Program-made: the position numbers and the translations under genes
NCBI RefSeq assembly: GCF_040361335.1
Contig: NZ_APNM01000008.1
Coordinates: forward strand, 121,766-185,765
Direction: 5' to 3'
Length of the DNA stretch: 64,000 nt
DNA from: APNM01 sp040361335
Lineage (GTDB): Bacteria > Pseudomonadota > Gammaproteobacteria > Nevskiales > Salinisphaeraceae
In this document: piece after piece, positions 35,293-43,485 of the stretch
Layout: every line of letters begins with the position of its first letter
Numbering within the stretch: position 1 is the stretch's first letter
Notes under the pieces: model-generated
The model's database searches: none
The model's input: the letters and a program-made list of their open reading frames with translations, nothing else
Told to the model about the DNA's origin: nothing

Positions 35293-36153
35293 TTGGACAA
35301 CGCCGGAACCGCGGTCGTGGCCGCCGCCTACGGCCGCCGGATGCTGCTGGAATTGCCGGACGGCCGGCTGGTGCAGGGTTTCCCGCAACAGCGCGGTATC
35401 CGGACCGTCTGCGGCGACCGGGTGGATATCGCGACGACGGGCGGCGGGATCGTGGTCACCCGCATCCACCCCCGCCGGGGCGTCCTCTGGCGACACGACG
35501 AGCGGCGCGGACGACGCCCGGTGGCCGCCAACCTGGACACCATGGCGATCGTGGCGGCCCCCGAACCGCCGGTGGCGCCGGAACAGATCGATCGCTACCT
35601 GGCGATCGCGGAATTGCTGGAACTGCGTCCCCTGCTCGTCGCCAACAAATGCGACATCGGCCCGGTGGCCACGGACGAATTCCTCGCGCTCGGCTACGAA
35701 GTCCACGCCGTCAGCGCCCATACCGGCGCCGGCCTCGAACGCCTGGCCGGGGCCCTGCGCGGCCGGCAGGCGATCCTCTCGGGGCTGTCGGGGGTGGGCA
35801 AGTCCGCGCTGGTCACGGCGCTGATCCCGGACTACGAAGCACGCAGTTCGGCCCTGTCCGCCGCCAGCGGCGAGGGCCGGCATACCACCACCGCGGCGCG
35901 TCTATACCCGCTGCCGCACGGCGGACACCTGATCGACTCGCCGGGCGTGCGCGATATCCGCCTCTGGCCCATGCCGCCCTCGGAACTGGCCCGGGGCTTC
36001 CGGGAATTCCGTCCCTGGCTGGGCCGGTGCCGGTTCCGCGACTGCCGCCACGACCGCGAGCCGGACTGCGCCTTGCGGGCGGCCGTGGCACGCGGCGACG
36101 TCAGCGACAGGCGTTATCGCAGTTTCCTGGCGTTGGCCGGGAGGTTGGCGTGA
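35293..36153 (+). CDS. rsgA: Ribosome small subunit-dependent GTPase RsgA
   Basis: A 286-residue circularly permuted GTPase acting late in 30S assembly. Order: OB domain (about 5-70), then NKCD (G4) before the P-loop GLSGVGKSALV (G1) and HLIDSPGVRD (G3), and a C-terminal zinc site CRFRDCRHDREPDC. The TTG at 35293 is the only start that leaves the OB domain whole, six bases after phhB. It is a short member compared with E. coli (350), lacking an N-terminal extension. The TGA stop is the first TGA of a heptamer repeat. Confidence 0.92.
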   Translation: MDNAGTAVVAAAYGRRMLLELPDGRLVQGFPQQRGIRTVCGDRVDIATTGGGIVVTRIHPRRGVLWRHDERRGRRPVAANLDTMAIVAAPEPPVAPEQIDRYLAIAELLELRPLLVANKCDIGPVATDEFLALGYEVHAVSAHTGAGLERLAGALRGRQAILSGLSGVGKSALVTALIPDYEARSSALSAASGEGRHTTTAARLYPLPHGGHLIDSPGVRDIRLWPMPPSELARGFREFRPWLGRCRFRDCRHDREPDCALRAAVARGDVSDRRYRSFLALAGRLA

Positions 36154-36222
36154 TTGGTGATTCGTTGTGATTCGTTGGGAAGAGGGGCTTACGCTCTTGC
36201 CAATCACCAATCACGGATCACG
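36150..36222. repeat. GTGATTG-heptamer hairpin element between rsgA and a convergent gene
   Basis: Left arm GTGATTG GTGATTC GTTGTGATTC, core GTTGGGAAGAGG and GGCTTACGCTCTTGCC, right arm AATCACCAATCACGGATCAC. Read on the other strand, the core matches that of the element at 20144-20246 almost base for base. The rsgA stop codon is formed by bases 2-4 of the element, and the convergent gene's stop codon starts three bases after its other end. Confidence 0.87.
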
Positions 36223-36224
36223 GT

Positions 36225-36740
36225 CTAACGAACGGGAATCGGCAACGCATCCAACCCCGGCAGCGGCAGGGTCCGGACGCCGGGCAGCGACGGATCGTCC
36301 TCGCGCGCGGCGAGGACGCCCTGCATCGGCAGCGCATCGAGCCCCGGCAGGGGCAGCGCGGTATCCGCGACCGTATCCTGCGGCAAGGCCCCGAGCCCGG
36401 GCAGCACCAGCCCGTCGTCGCCGGACGGCAATTGCGTGAGCGTGGCGCCGAGCGCGGCGTCCAGGCCGGCATCGCCGGTCAGGCCGTCGAGCAGGGCCTC
36501 CGCCGAACCGCCGGCACCCTGCCCGGTCGCATCGATCGTTTCCGCCAGGCCATCGAGCCCCGCGTCCACGCCCAGGAGCGCGCCGGTGGAGGTATCCAGC
36601 AGGAGCAGGGTCTGCGCGAGAGTCCCGGTCAGCCCGGTCGTGACATCGTTCACCGTGCCGCCGAGGGTGTCGCCGCCCTCGGCGCGCGCGGCGCCGGAGA
36701 TCAGGCACAGACCGACGGCGAGATAGAACAGCTTGTTCAT
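36225..36740 (-). CDS. Exported LPGLD-repeat protein 2 (unknown function)
   Basis: A 171-residue protein with a signal peptide (MNKLFYLAVGLCLISGAARA, cleavage after residue 20) and no further membrane span. The mature part is acidic and rich in Gly, Leu, Asp and Ala; from residue 113 it has four copies of an eight-residue motif: LPGLGALP (113-120), LPGLDALP (131-138), LPGVRTLP (152-159) and LPGLDALP (160-167). An LPSG-D segment precedes them, matching LPSGEG in the neighbour. I do not recognise the family. It is 110 bases downstream of a related gene in the same direction; AAGGA precedes the ATG. It is probably periplasmic or outer-surface; no lipobox or sortase-type anchor is present. Confidence 0.72.
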   Translation of the reverse strand: MNKLFYLAVGLCLISGAARAEGGDTLGGTVNDVTTGLTGTLAQTLLLLDTSTGALLGVDAGLDGLAETIDATGQGAGGSAEALLDGLTGDAGLDAALGATLTQLPSGDDGLVLPGLGALPQDTVADTALPLPGLDALPMQGVLAAREDDPSLPGVRTLPLPGLDALPIPVR

Positions 36741-36808
36741 GATCGCGATGGTCCTTCGTCGCTTGCGGCAGCGGTTACCGGATGGTCTACCCGCCGTTTA
36801 TCGGCATG

Positions 36809-36843
36809 CCGCCGGCAAACTTGAGCCGGGACGATGCCGGCGG
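36809..36843. other. Inverted repeat between the two LPGLD genes
   Basis: Perfect nine-base arms CCGCCGGCA (36809-36817) and TGCCGGCGG (36835-36843) with a 17-base loop lie in the 110-base gap. There is no T run. It could be an attenuator, a processing hairpin that sets unequal expression of the two genes, or chance in GC-rich DNA. Confidence 0.45.
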
Positions 36844-36850
36844 GTCGGCA

Positions 36851-37336
36851 TCATTGGCGCCGGGGCCGGACCGGCAGGCCGTCGAGTCCCGGCAGGGCGG
36901 TCGTTCCCTGCTCGTCGATGCCGGGCAGCGGCGCCGCCAGACTGCCGGCGATATGCTCGAGTATCGCCCGGTCGACCTGCCCCAACAGCAGCCGGACGGT
37001 GACCGGGTCGAGGTCCTCCAGGGCCTCCCGCACGGCCCGGCTGGAGGCATTCAGACCATCGAGCCCGGGCAGGCCGCCGACATGGTCGGCGGCCGGCGAC
37101 AGGGTGGCGCTGTCGTTGACCTCGCCGTTGTCGGCCAGCAGCGAGTCGCCGCCGGCGGCCGAGCCCTCCCCCGACGGAAGCAGGTCGCCGCCCAGGATCT
37201 GCAGGCCGGCACTTCCCGCGGTTGCGCCGCCGCGTAGCGCGGTCAACGCCTGCTCGCCGATGGCGAGCGCGGGCGCCCCGAGCGCGATCGCCGCCAGGCA
37301 CAGTGTCGTCAGGAATCCGCGATGCAGGGAATCCAC
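36851..37336 (-). CDS. Exported LPGLD-repeat protein 1 (unknown function)
   Basis: A 161-residue protein with a signal peptide ending in GAPALA (cleavage near residue 25). The mature chain has a central helix-like stretch (SSRAVREALEDLDPVTVRLL, then GQVDRAILEHIAGSL) between LPGLDGL (89-95) and LPGID (137-141), then LPGLDGLP (148-155) near the end and a basic C terminus (VRPRRQ). It shares the LPGLD motif, an LPSGEG segment and overall composition with the following gene, so the two look like diverged tandem duplicates. The GTG start at 37336 follows a dyad that contains the ribosome-binding site. No known family is recognised. Confidence 0.7.
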   Translation of the reverse strand: MDSLHRGFLTTLCLAAIALGAPALAIGEQALTALRGGATAGSAGLQILGGDLLPSGEGSAAGGDSLLADNGEVNDSATLSPAADHVGGLPGLDGLNASSRAVREALEDLDPVTVRLLLGQVDRAILEHIAGSLAAPLPGIDEQGTTALPGLDGLPVRPRRQ

Positions 37337-37343
37337 GTAATCC

Positions 37344-37369
37344 CTACTCCTACCTCAATGTAGGAATAG
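37344..37369 (-). promoter_or_regulatory. Dyad overlapping the ribosome-binding site of the LPGLD pair
   Basis: Read on the minus strand: CTATTCCTAC, six bases ATTGAG, then GTAGGAGTAG; nine of ten positions are complementary. The AGGAG Shine-Dalgarno sequence lies in the second arm, and the GTG start follows ten bases after the AGGAG-containing arm's AG. As RNA, the ten-pair stem would hide the ribosome-binding site; as DNA, it has the look of an operator for a dimeric regulator. I cannot decide between the two. Confidence 0.6.
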
Positions 37370-37420
37370 TCTGACACGAATACGTCCGATTGTCAGTAGC
37401 GGCCCGGCAGCCGTATACGG

Positions 37421-38155
37421 TCAGTCCCTGGCCGCGCTCATGGCGGACCGCATCTCGGCCACGGCCGCGCCGAGGCCGACGAAAACCGCCCGCGCCACGA
37501 GGGCATGGCCGATATTGAGTTCCACGATCTCTTCCATGGCCGCGATCGGCGCCACGTTGTCCGCGTGCAGGCCATGCCCCGCATGCACTTCCAGGCCCAG
37601 CTCGCGTGCCCGGACCGCGGCGGAGGCTATACGCCGGCGTTGCGCCTCGCGCGCGGCGGCATCGGCGGCATCCGCGTAGGCGCCGGTGTGAATCTCGACC
37701 GCGGCCGCGCCGGCGGCGGCGCTGGCCGCCATCTGGGCCGGCTCCGGATCCACGAACAGCGCCACCCGGATACCGGCCGCGGCAAGCCGCGCCACCGCCG
37801 CGGTCACGCGTTCGCGGTCGCCGGCGACATCCAGTCCGCCCTCGGTGGTCAACTCCTCGCGGCGCTCCGGCACGAAGCAGACATCGCGCGGGCGCAATCG
37901 CTCGGCGATCCCCTGCATCTCGTCGGTGACGGCCATCTCCAGATTGACCGCGATATCGCCCTCGGCGACCAGCGAGGCGACATCGTGATCCTGGATGTGG
38001 CGACGGTCCTCGCGCAGATGCACGGTAATGCTGTCCGCACCGGCCTCGAGGGCCAGCCGCGCGGCCGCCAGGACATCGGGATACGTCGTGCCGCGGGCTT
38101 GGCGCAGGGTGGCCACGTGGTCGACATTCACCCCGAGGCGGATCGGTTGCTTCAT
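37421..38155 (-). CDS. pdxJ: Pyridoxine 5'-phosphate synthase
   Basis: A 244-residue TIM-barrel enzyme that condenses 1-deoxyxylulose-5-phosphate with aminoacetone phosphate in vitamin B6 synthesis. Start MKQPIRLGVNVDHVATLRQARG, then HLREDRRHIQ, catalytic Glu region VNLEMAVTDEM, FVPERREELTTEGGLD, and the phosphate site HAGHGLHADNV plus NIGHALVARAVFVGL. It overlaps recO by four bases (ATGA) and ends the rpoE-to-pdxJ block, as in Pseudomonas. Confidence 0.96.
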   Translation of the reverse strand: MKQPIRLGVNVDHVATLRQARGTTYPDVLAAARLALEAGADSITVHLREDRRHIQDHDVASLVAEGDIAVNLEMAVTDEMQGIAERLRPRDVCFVPERREELTTEGGLDVAGDRERVTAAVARLAAAGIRVALFVDPEPAQMAASAAAGAAAVEIHTGAYADAADAAAREAQRRRIASAAVRARELGLEVHAGHGLHADNVAPIAAMEEIVELNIGHALVARAVFVGLGAAVAEMRSAMSAARD

Positions 38156-38877
38156 GACTCCTCCGAATGGCGGAAACGGCGCAGCGCGCGCAGGGTCTGC
38201 ATGGTCCGCAGGGGTTGCGGCCCGAGCTGGGCGGCGAGACCCGCGGCCAGCAGGCGTCTGGCGGCACGCGCGTGCCCGGTGTCGCTCAGGTCGCCCGCGG
38301 CCAGCGCGTGCAGGGCGTCGCCGGCGATCGGGATTTCGCCCGGGGCCGCCCTCGCCCCGCGTCGCAGACCGTGGGCGGGATGGTACACATACGCGGCATC
38401 CGGGCGCACCGGCTCGCCGCTGTCGGTTTCGTGGGTCAGGGGCACGCCGTAACCGATCTCGGCGAGCAGATCGCGTTCGAACAGCCGCAGCGGCGGTCCG
38501 GGGTCGGCGCCGTCGGCCAGCATCGCGAGCAACGAATCCAGGATGTCGAACAGCTCGGGATGCGGATCGGCGCGCGCCGTGAGGCGCAGGATCAGCTCGC
38601 CGGCGTAATAGCCGGCGTACAGGCCGTCGCCGGCGATCGCCCGGCGCGCCTCGGGCTCGGCGGCCGTGAGCGTGCCCAGCTCGCCGCGGCCGCTCCACGA
38701 CAACCGCAGGCGTTGCAACGGCTCCAGCAGGCCGCGCCAGCGCCCCTTGGGACGGCGGGCGCCGCGGGCCACCAGGCCCTGGCGGCCGTGCTCGCGGGAG
38801 AAGACCTCGAGCAGCAGGCTGCTGTCGCGATAGGGCCGCCGGTGCAGGACGAACGCGGGCTCGAGCTGGACGCGCAT
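38152..38877 (-). CDS. recO: DNA repair protein RecO
   Basis: A 241-residue recombination mediator that helps RecA load onto SSB-covered DNA. An N-terminal OB fold (VQLEPAFVLHRRPYRDSSLLLEVFS typical start) is followed by a helical domain with FERDLLAEIGYGVPLTH. The zinc cysteines found in some RecO proteins are absent, as in E. coli. It lies seven bases after era and overlaps pdxJ. Length is normal. Confidence 0.93.
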   Translation of the reverse strand: MRVQLEPAFVLHRRPYRDSSLLLEVFSREHGRQGLVARGARRPKGRWRGLLEPLQRLRLSWSGRGELGTLTAAEPEARRAIAGDGLYAGYYAGELILRLTARADPHPELFDILDSLLAMLADGADPGPPLRLFERDLLAEIGYGVPLTHETDSGEPVRPDAAYVYHPAHGLRRGARAAPGEIPIAGDALHALAAGDLSDTGHARAARRLLAAGLAAQLGPQPLRTMQTLRALRRFRHSEES

Positions 38878-38884
38878 CGCCGCG

Positions 38885-39787
38885 TCAGTGGCCGAGCGAG
38901 CGGACGGCGGCCTCGTCGTCGTACCAATCCTCGCGCACCTTGACCCACAGACGCAGGTCCACGGCCGCCTGGAGGCGATGCTTGAGATCGAGCCGGGCGC
39001 CGCGTCCCACCCGCTTGAGCATCGCCCCGCCCTCGCCGATCACGATGCGCTTGTGCGCCTCGCGCGCGACCCAGATCACGGCCGATATGCGCGGGCCGCG
39101 CGGCGTCTCCTCGAAGGACTCGATCTCCACCGTCACCGCGTACGGCAATTCCTGCCGCAGGTGCATCATGAGCTTCTCGCGCACGGCCTCGGCCGCCAGG
39201 AACCGCAGGTTGCGGTCGGTGTATTCGTCCTCCGGGAACAGGAACTCCCCGGCCGGCATCAGCTTGCCGAGTTCCTCGACCAACGGCGCGAGATTGTCGC
39301 CGCGTTCGGCCGACAACGGCACCACGAAGGCGAAGTCGTGGCGCGCGGTACATTCCTGGATGAAGGGCAGCAACTGTTCCTTGCGCCGGATACGGTCGAC
39401 CTTGTTCACCACCAGCCCGGCCGGCAGGCCGGTGGCCCGGACGCGCGCCAGGGCGCGGTCGTCGCCCTCGTCCCAGCGGCCGGCCTCGACCACCAAGACC
39501 ACCGCGTCCACGCCCTCCAGGCTGCCCAGGGCGGCATCGTTCATCACCCGGTTGAGGACATGCCCGTGGCCGCCGTGCAGGCCGGGCGTGTCGACCAGGC
39601 CGATCTGGAGGTCATCGCGCGTGACCACGCCCACGATCCGGTGGCGCGTGGTCTGCGGCTTGGGGGTGACGATGCTCACCTTCTCGCCCACCAGGGCATT
39701 GACCAGGGTGGACTTGCCCACGTTGGGCCGGCCGAACAGCGTCGCCAGGCCCGCGCGTCGCGGGCCGGTGTCAACGGCATCAGTCAT
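38885..39787 (-). CDS. era: GTPase Era
   Basis: A 300-residue essential GTPase in 30S maturation that binds the 3' end of 16S rRNA. G1 FGRPNVGKSTL, G3 LVDTPGLHGG, G4 VVNKVDRI, then the C-terminal KH domain with VIWVAREAHKRIVIGEGGAMLKRVG. Its ATG overlaps the rnc stop by eight bases, the classical rnc-era coupling. Confidence 0.97.
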   Translation of the reverse strand: MTDAVDTGPRRAGLATLFGRPNVGKSTLVNALVGEKVSIVTPKPQTTRHRIVGVVTRDDLQIGLVDTPGLHGGHGHVLNRVMNDAALGSLEGVDAVVLVVEAGRWDEGDDRALARVRATGLPAGLVVNKVDRIRRKEQLLPFIQECTARHDFAFVVPLSAERGDNLAPLVEELGKLMPAGEFLFPEDEYTDRNLRFLAAEAVREKLMMHLRQELPYAVTVEIESFEETPRGPRISAVIWVAREAHKRIVIGEGGAMLKRVGRGARLDLKHRLQAAVDLRLWVKVREDWYDDEAAVRSLGH

Positions 39788-40481
39788 GATCGGTTTCCTC
39801 CAGCGCCGCCAGCATGGCGCTCGCGGCCGCCTGTTCGGCGCGCCGGCGACCGCTGCCCTCGCCCGTCACCGACAGGTCGGCATCGGCCAGCTCGCAACAA
39901 ACGACGAAGCGGCGGGCATGCTCCGCGCCGCTCACCTCGATGGTCCGGTAGCCCGGCAACGGCCGGCCACGTCCCTGCAGCCATTCCTGCAGCCGGGTCT
40001 TGGCGTCCTTGAGCGTGTCCGCGTCCGGCAGCGATGCCAGGCGGTCGGCGAACAACCGCAGCAACACCTCGCGGGCGGCGGCGAACCCGGCATCGCGGTA
40101 GACGGCACCGACCAGGGCCTCGACGGCGTCCGCCAGGATCGAGGCCCGCCGGAAACCGCCGCTGCGCAACTCGCCGGAACCCAGCCGCAGACAGGCACCG
40201 AGATCGAGCTCGCCGGCGATCTCGGCCAGGGTGCGTTCGCGCACGAGACTCGCGCGCAGGCGGGACAGATCGCCCTCCGGCGCGTCCGGCCGGCGTTCGT
40301 AGACGGCCTCGGCGATCACGCAGTTGAGCACCGCGTCGCCCAGGAACTCCAGACGCTCGTTGTGGGCGCCGCCGGCGCTGCGATGGGTGAGCGCCGCGTC
40401 CAGCAACGCCGGGTCGCGGAAATCGTGCCCGAGGCGCCGCGCCAGCGCGGCGGCGGTGCTGTCGACTGCCCCGCCGGTCAA
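39780..40481 (-). CDS. rnc: Ribonuclease III
   Basis: A 233-residue double-strand-specific endonuclease processing rRNA precursors and antisense duplexes. Signature NERLEFLGDAVL with acids Glu42, Glu45 and Asp49, second acidic site ILADAVEALVGAVY, and a C-terminal double-strand RNA-binding domain (DAKTRLQEWLQ to AEQAAASAMLAALEE). The TTG start at 40481 overlaps the stop codon of the preceding gene (TTGA), coupling translation. Confidence 0.95.
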   Translation of the reverse strand: MTGGAVDSTAAALARRLGHDFRDPALLDAALTHRSAGGAHNERLEFLGDAVLNCVIAEAVYERRPDAPEGDLSRLRASLVRERTLAEIAGELDLGACLRLGSGELRSGGFRRASILADAVEALVGAVYRDAGFAAAREVLLRLFADRLASLPDADTLKDAKTRLQEWLQGRGRPLPGYRTIEVSGAEHARRFVVCCELADADLSVTGEGSGRRRAEQAAASAMLAALEETDHD

Positions 40482-40861
40482 GGGTTGCGCGGGATGACCG
40501 CGGTCTCGTGGAACTCGAAGAGCAGGGTCAGGTTCGCGAACAGGGGCTCGCGCACCTCGTATTCCACACTCAGGCGGCGGCCGTTGTCGACACGCTCCAC
40601 CTTGATGTCGCGGCCGGAGATGTTGTCGACGTAACCCGAGTCGAAGCGCCGCTGGATCCGTTCCTGGATCTCGAAAGCCGGGGCATCGCGGAGCTCCGGC
40701 TGGGACGACGCCCACTGGAGCGTGGAGCGGATATCGTAGTTGTTCATGTATATCGGCACGGCCTTGATGCCGACCATCAGGATGACGCCGAGCGTCGCCA
40801 GGACGTAAAGCCACCCCCATAGGGTGAGCCCGCGCTGTCTATCCGGATGCCCCGTCATCAT
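40478..40861 (-). CDS. DUF4845 membrane protein
   Basis: A 127-residue protein with one N-terminal membrane span (GLTLWGWLYVLATLGVILMVGIK) and a periplasmic domain with NNYDIRSTLQWASSQPEL and VEYEVREPLFANLTLLFEF. DUF4845 proteins are consistently encoded between lepB and rnc in gammaproteobacteria, and the opening resembles pilin-like prepeptides (RGLTLWGW after a short basic leader), but there is no convincing prepilin cleavage site. Function unknown. It overlaps lepB (ATGA) and rnc. Confidence 0.85.
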   Translation of the reverse strand: MMTGHPDRQRGLTLWGWLYVLATLGVILMVGIKAVPIYMNNYDIRSTLQWASSQPELRDAPAFEIQERIQRRFDSGYVDNISGRDIKVERVDNGRRLSVEYEVREPLFANLTLLFEFHETAVIPRNP

Positions 40862-41634
40862 TCGATGCTGTCTCCGAAGCGCGACAGCCGCAGCCGCCAG
40901 TCGTCGGTGTCCACGCTCAGCCAGATCAGGAAGGCCTTGCCCACCAGGTTGGCCTCCGGCACGAAGCCCCAGCGGCGCGAATCCGCGCTGTTGTCGCGAT
41001 TGTCGCCCATCACGAAATAATGGCCCGGCGGCACTTCGGCCCGCAAGTTGAGCGAGTCGCGCCCTTGGACGTGCAGTATCCGGTGCCGGTGCTCGCCCAC
41101 CACTTCCTCGAATGCCGTCACCATATCGTAGGCCGAGGCCCCCGGCCCCTGGTAAAGGCCGAGGGATTCCATGGGCACCGGTTCGCCGTTGATGCTCAGG
41201 TGCTTGTCGCGATAGGTGATGACGTCGCCCGGCAGGCCCACGACGCGCTTGATGAAGTCGCTGCTGGGATCCGGGGGGAACCGGAACACGGCCACATCGC
41301 CCCGCTCGGGCTCGCCCAGGGGCACTATCTTGGTATGGATCACGGGCAGCCGCAGCCCGTAACCGAACTTGTTGACCAGGATGAAATCCCCTTCCAGCAG
41401 CGTCGGCACCATCGACGACGACGGGATGCGGAAGGGCTCGAACAGGAACGAGCGCAGCACCAGCACCGCCACGATCACCGGGAAGAAGGAGCGCGAGAAT
41501 TCCACCACCCAGGGCGGCCGGTCGCCCTCCCCGCGCCGGCGCTCCCAGCGATAGCGATCCAGCGCCCAGAACACGCCGGTGAACAGGGTCGCCAACACCA
41601 GGGCCGCCTCGAAATCGAAATGCAGGTCGTTCAT
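40858..41634 (-). CDS. lepB: Signal peptidase I
   Basis: A 258-residue membrane endopeptidase that removes signal peptides from exported proteins. Two N-terminal spans, then catalytic Ser74 in RIPSSSMVPTLLEGDF and general base Lys129 in DFIKRVVGLPGD, and the box E sequence GDNRDNSADSR. I prefer the ATG at 41634, which overlaps the lepA stop by one base (TGATG); a GTG one codon earlier is possible. It is one of a chain of overlapping genes from lepA to era. Confidence 0.96.
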   Translation of the reverse strand: MNDLHFDFEAALVLATLFTGVFWALDRYRWERRRGEGDRPPWVVEFSRSFFPVIVAVLVLRSFLFEPFRIPSSSMVPTLLEGDFILVNKFGYGLRLPVIHTKIVPLGEPERGDVAVFRFPPDPSSDFIKRVVGLPGDVITYRDKHLSINGEPVPMESLGLYQGPGASAYDMVTAFEEVVGEHRHRILHVQGRDSLNLRAEVPPGHYFVMGDNRDNSADSRRWGFVPEANLVGKAFLIWLSVDTDDWRLRLSRFGDSIE

Positions 41635-43433
41635 CACTCCTCGCTATCCGTGGAGAGCACGGCGAGAAAGGCCTCCTGGGGGATTTCCACCGAGCCGAGT
41701 TGTTTCATCCGTTTCTTGCCCGCCTTCTGTTTCTCCAGCAGCTTGCGCTTGCGGCTGACGTCGCCACCGTAGCACTTGGCGGTGACGTTCTTGCGCAGGG
41801 CCTTGACCGTGGTGCGGGCGATGATCCGGGTACCGATCGAGGCCTGGATGGCGACATCGAACATCTGCCGCGGCACGATGCCGCGCAGCCGCTCGACCAG
41901 GGCCTTGCCGCGCTCGTAGGCGCGATCGCGATGCACGATATGCGCCAGCGCGTCCACCGGGTCGCCGTTGATCAGCACTTCCAGGCGTACCAGGCTCGCC
42001 GCCTGGAAACGGGCGAACTCGTATTCGAACGAGGCGAAGCCGCGCGACACCGACTTGAGCCGGTCGAAGAAATCGAGCACCACCTCCGACAGCGGCAGTT
42101 CGAAGGTCATCGAGACCGCCGTGCCCAGGTATTGCATCGACTTCTGCACGCCGCGCTTGTCCATGCACAACTGCATCACCGGGCCGACGAATTCCTGCGG
42201 CATGAGGATGTTGGCGCGGATGATGGGCTCGCGAATCTCGGCGATGGCCGAGGGCTCCGGCAGGGACGTCGGGTTGCTGATCGCCAGCGTCTCGCCGTTG
42301 AGCGTCTCGACCTCGTAGACCACGGTCGGCGCGGTGGTGATCAGGTTGATGCCGTACTCGCGCTCGAGCCGCTCCTGCACGATCTCCATGTGCAGCATGC
42401 CCAGGAAGCCGCAGCGGAACCCGAAGCCCAGCGCCGCCGAGGTCTCGGGCTCGTAGTTCAGGGAGGAGTCGTTGAGCCGCAGCTTGGACAGGGCGTCGCG
42501 GAAGTCCTCGTAGTCGTCCGCCGAGACCGGATAGAGCCCGGCGAACACCCGCGGCTGGATCTGGCGGAATCCGGGCAGGCGGTCGGCGCAGGGGCGCGCG
42601 GCGTGCGTCAGGGTATCGCCCACCGGCGCGCCGTCGATGTCCTTGATCCCGGCGATCACGTAACCGACCTCGCCCACCGAGAGGGCGTCGCGCTTGTCCT
42701 TCTTGGGCGAGAAGATGCCGACCTCGTCCACCTCGTACTCGCGGGCGGTGGCCATGACCTTGATCCGGTCGCCGGACCGGATCGAGCCGTGCACGACCCG
42801 TACCAGCGAGACCACGCCCAGGTAGTTGTCGAACCAGGAGTCGACGATCAATGCCTGCAGCGGCGCGTCCGGATCGCCCTCCGGCGGCGGAATCCGACGG
42901 ATCATGGCCTCCAGCACGTCCTCGATGCCCTCGCCCGTCTTGGCGGAGACCAGCAGCCGGTCCGCGGCATCCAGACCGATCACGTCCTCGATCTGCTGGG
43001 CGACGCCGTCGGGATCGGCGGCCGGCAGATCGATCTTGTTGATCACCGGCACGATCTCGAGGTCCTGCTCCAGCGCCGTGTAGCAATTGGCCACGCTTTG
43101 CGCCTCCACGCCCTGGGAGGCGTCCACCACCAGCAGCGCGCCCTCGCAGGCGGCCAGGGAACGCGAGACCTCGTAGGAGAAATCGACGTGCCCCGGCGTA
43201 TCGATGAAGTTGAGCTTGTAGACCTCGCCGTCGCGCGCCCGGTAGTTGAGCGTGACCGCCTGGGCCTTGATGGTGATGCCGCGCTCGCGCTCCAGGTCCA
43301 TGGAGTCCAGGACCTGGGCCGCCATCTCGCGCTCGGTCAGACCCTCGCAGCGCTGGATGAAACGGTCCGCGAGCGTCGACTTGCCATGATCGATGTGCGC
43401 GATGATCGAGAAGTTGCGGATGTGCGACTGCAT
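41634..43433 (-). CDS. lepA: Elongation factor 4 (LepA)
   Basis: A 599-residue translational GTPase. G1 IAHIDHGKSTLADRF, switch II DTPGHVDFSYEVSRSL, G4 NKIDLPAADPD, and the LepA-specific C-terminal domain ending near RKKLLEKQKAGKKRMKQ (here SRKRKLLEKQKAGKKR). It begins MQSHIRNFSII, as usual for the family. A possible sigma-70 promoter lies upstream. It is followed directly by lepB, the standard order. Confidence 0.97.
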   Translation of the reverse strand: MQSHIRNFSIIAHIDHGKSTLADRFIQRCEGLTEREMAAQVLDSMDLERERGITIKAQAVTLNYRARDGEVYKLNFIDTPGHVDFSYEVSRSLAACEGALLVVDASQGVEAQSVANCYTALEQDLEIVPVINKIDLPAADPDGVAQQIEDVIGLDAADRLLVSAKTGEGIEDVLEAMIRRIPPPEGDPDAPLQALIVDSWFDNYLGVVSLVRVVHGSIRSGDRIKVMATAREYEVDEVGIFSPKKDKRDALSVGEVGYVIAGIKDIDGAPVGDTLTHAARPCADRLPGFRQIQPRVFAGLYPVSADDYEDFRDALSKLRLNDSSLNYEPETSAALGFGFRCGFLGMLHMEIVQERLEREYGINLITTAPTVVYEVETLNGETLAISNPTSLPEPSAIAEIREPIIRANILMPQEFVGPVMQLCMDKRGVQKSMQYLGTAVSMTFELPLSEVVLDFFDRLKSVSRGFASFEYEFARFQAASLVRLEVLINGDPVDALAHIVHRDRAYERGKALVERLRGIVPRQMFDVAIQASIGTRIIARTTVKALRKNVTAKCYGGDVSRKRKLLEKQKAGKKRMKQLGSVEIPQEAFLAVLSTDSEE

Positions 43434-43485
43434 ATGGGTGCGGAGAACCGGAAGTGACGCGCGTGGAGCGGCCGTGAAAGCGCGC

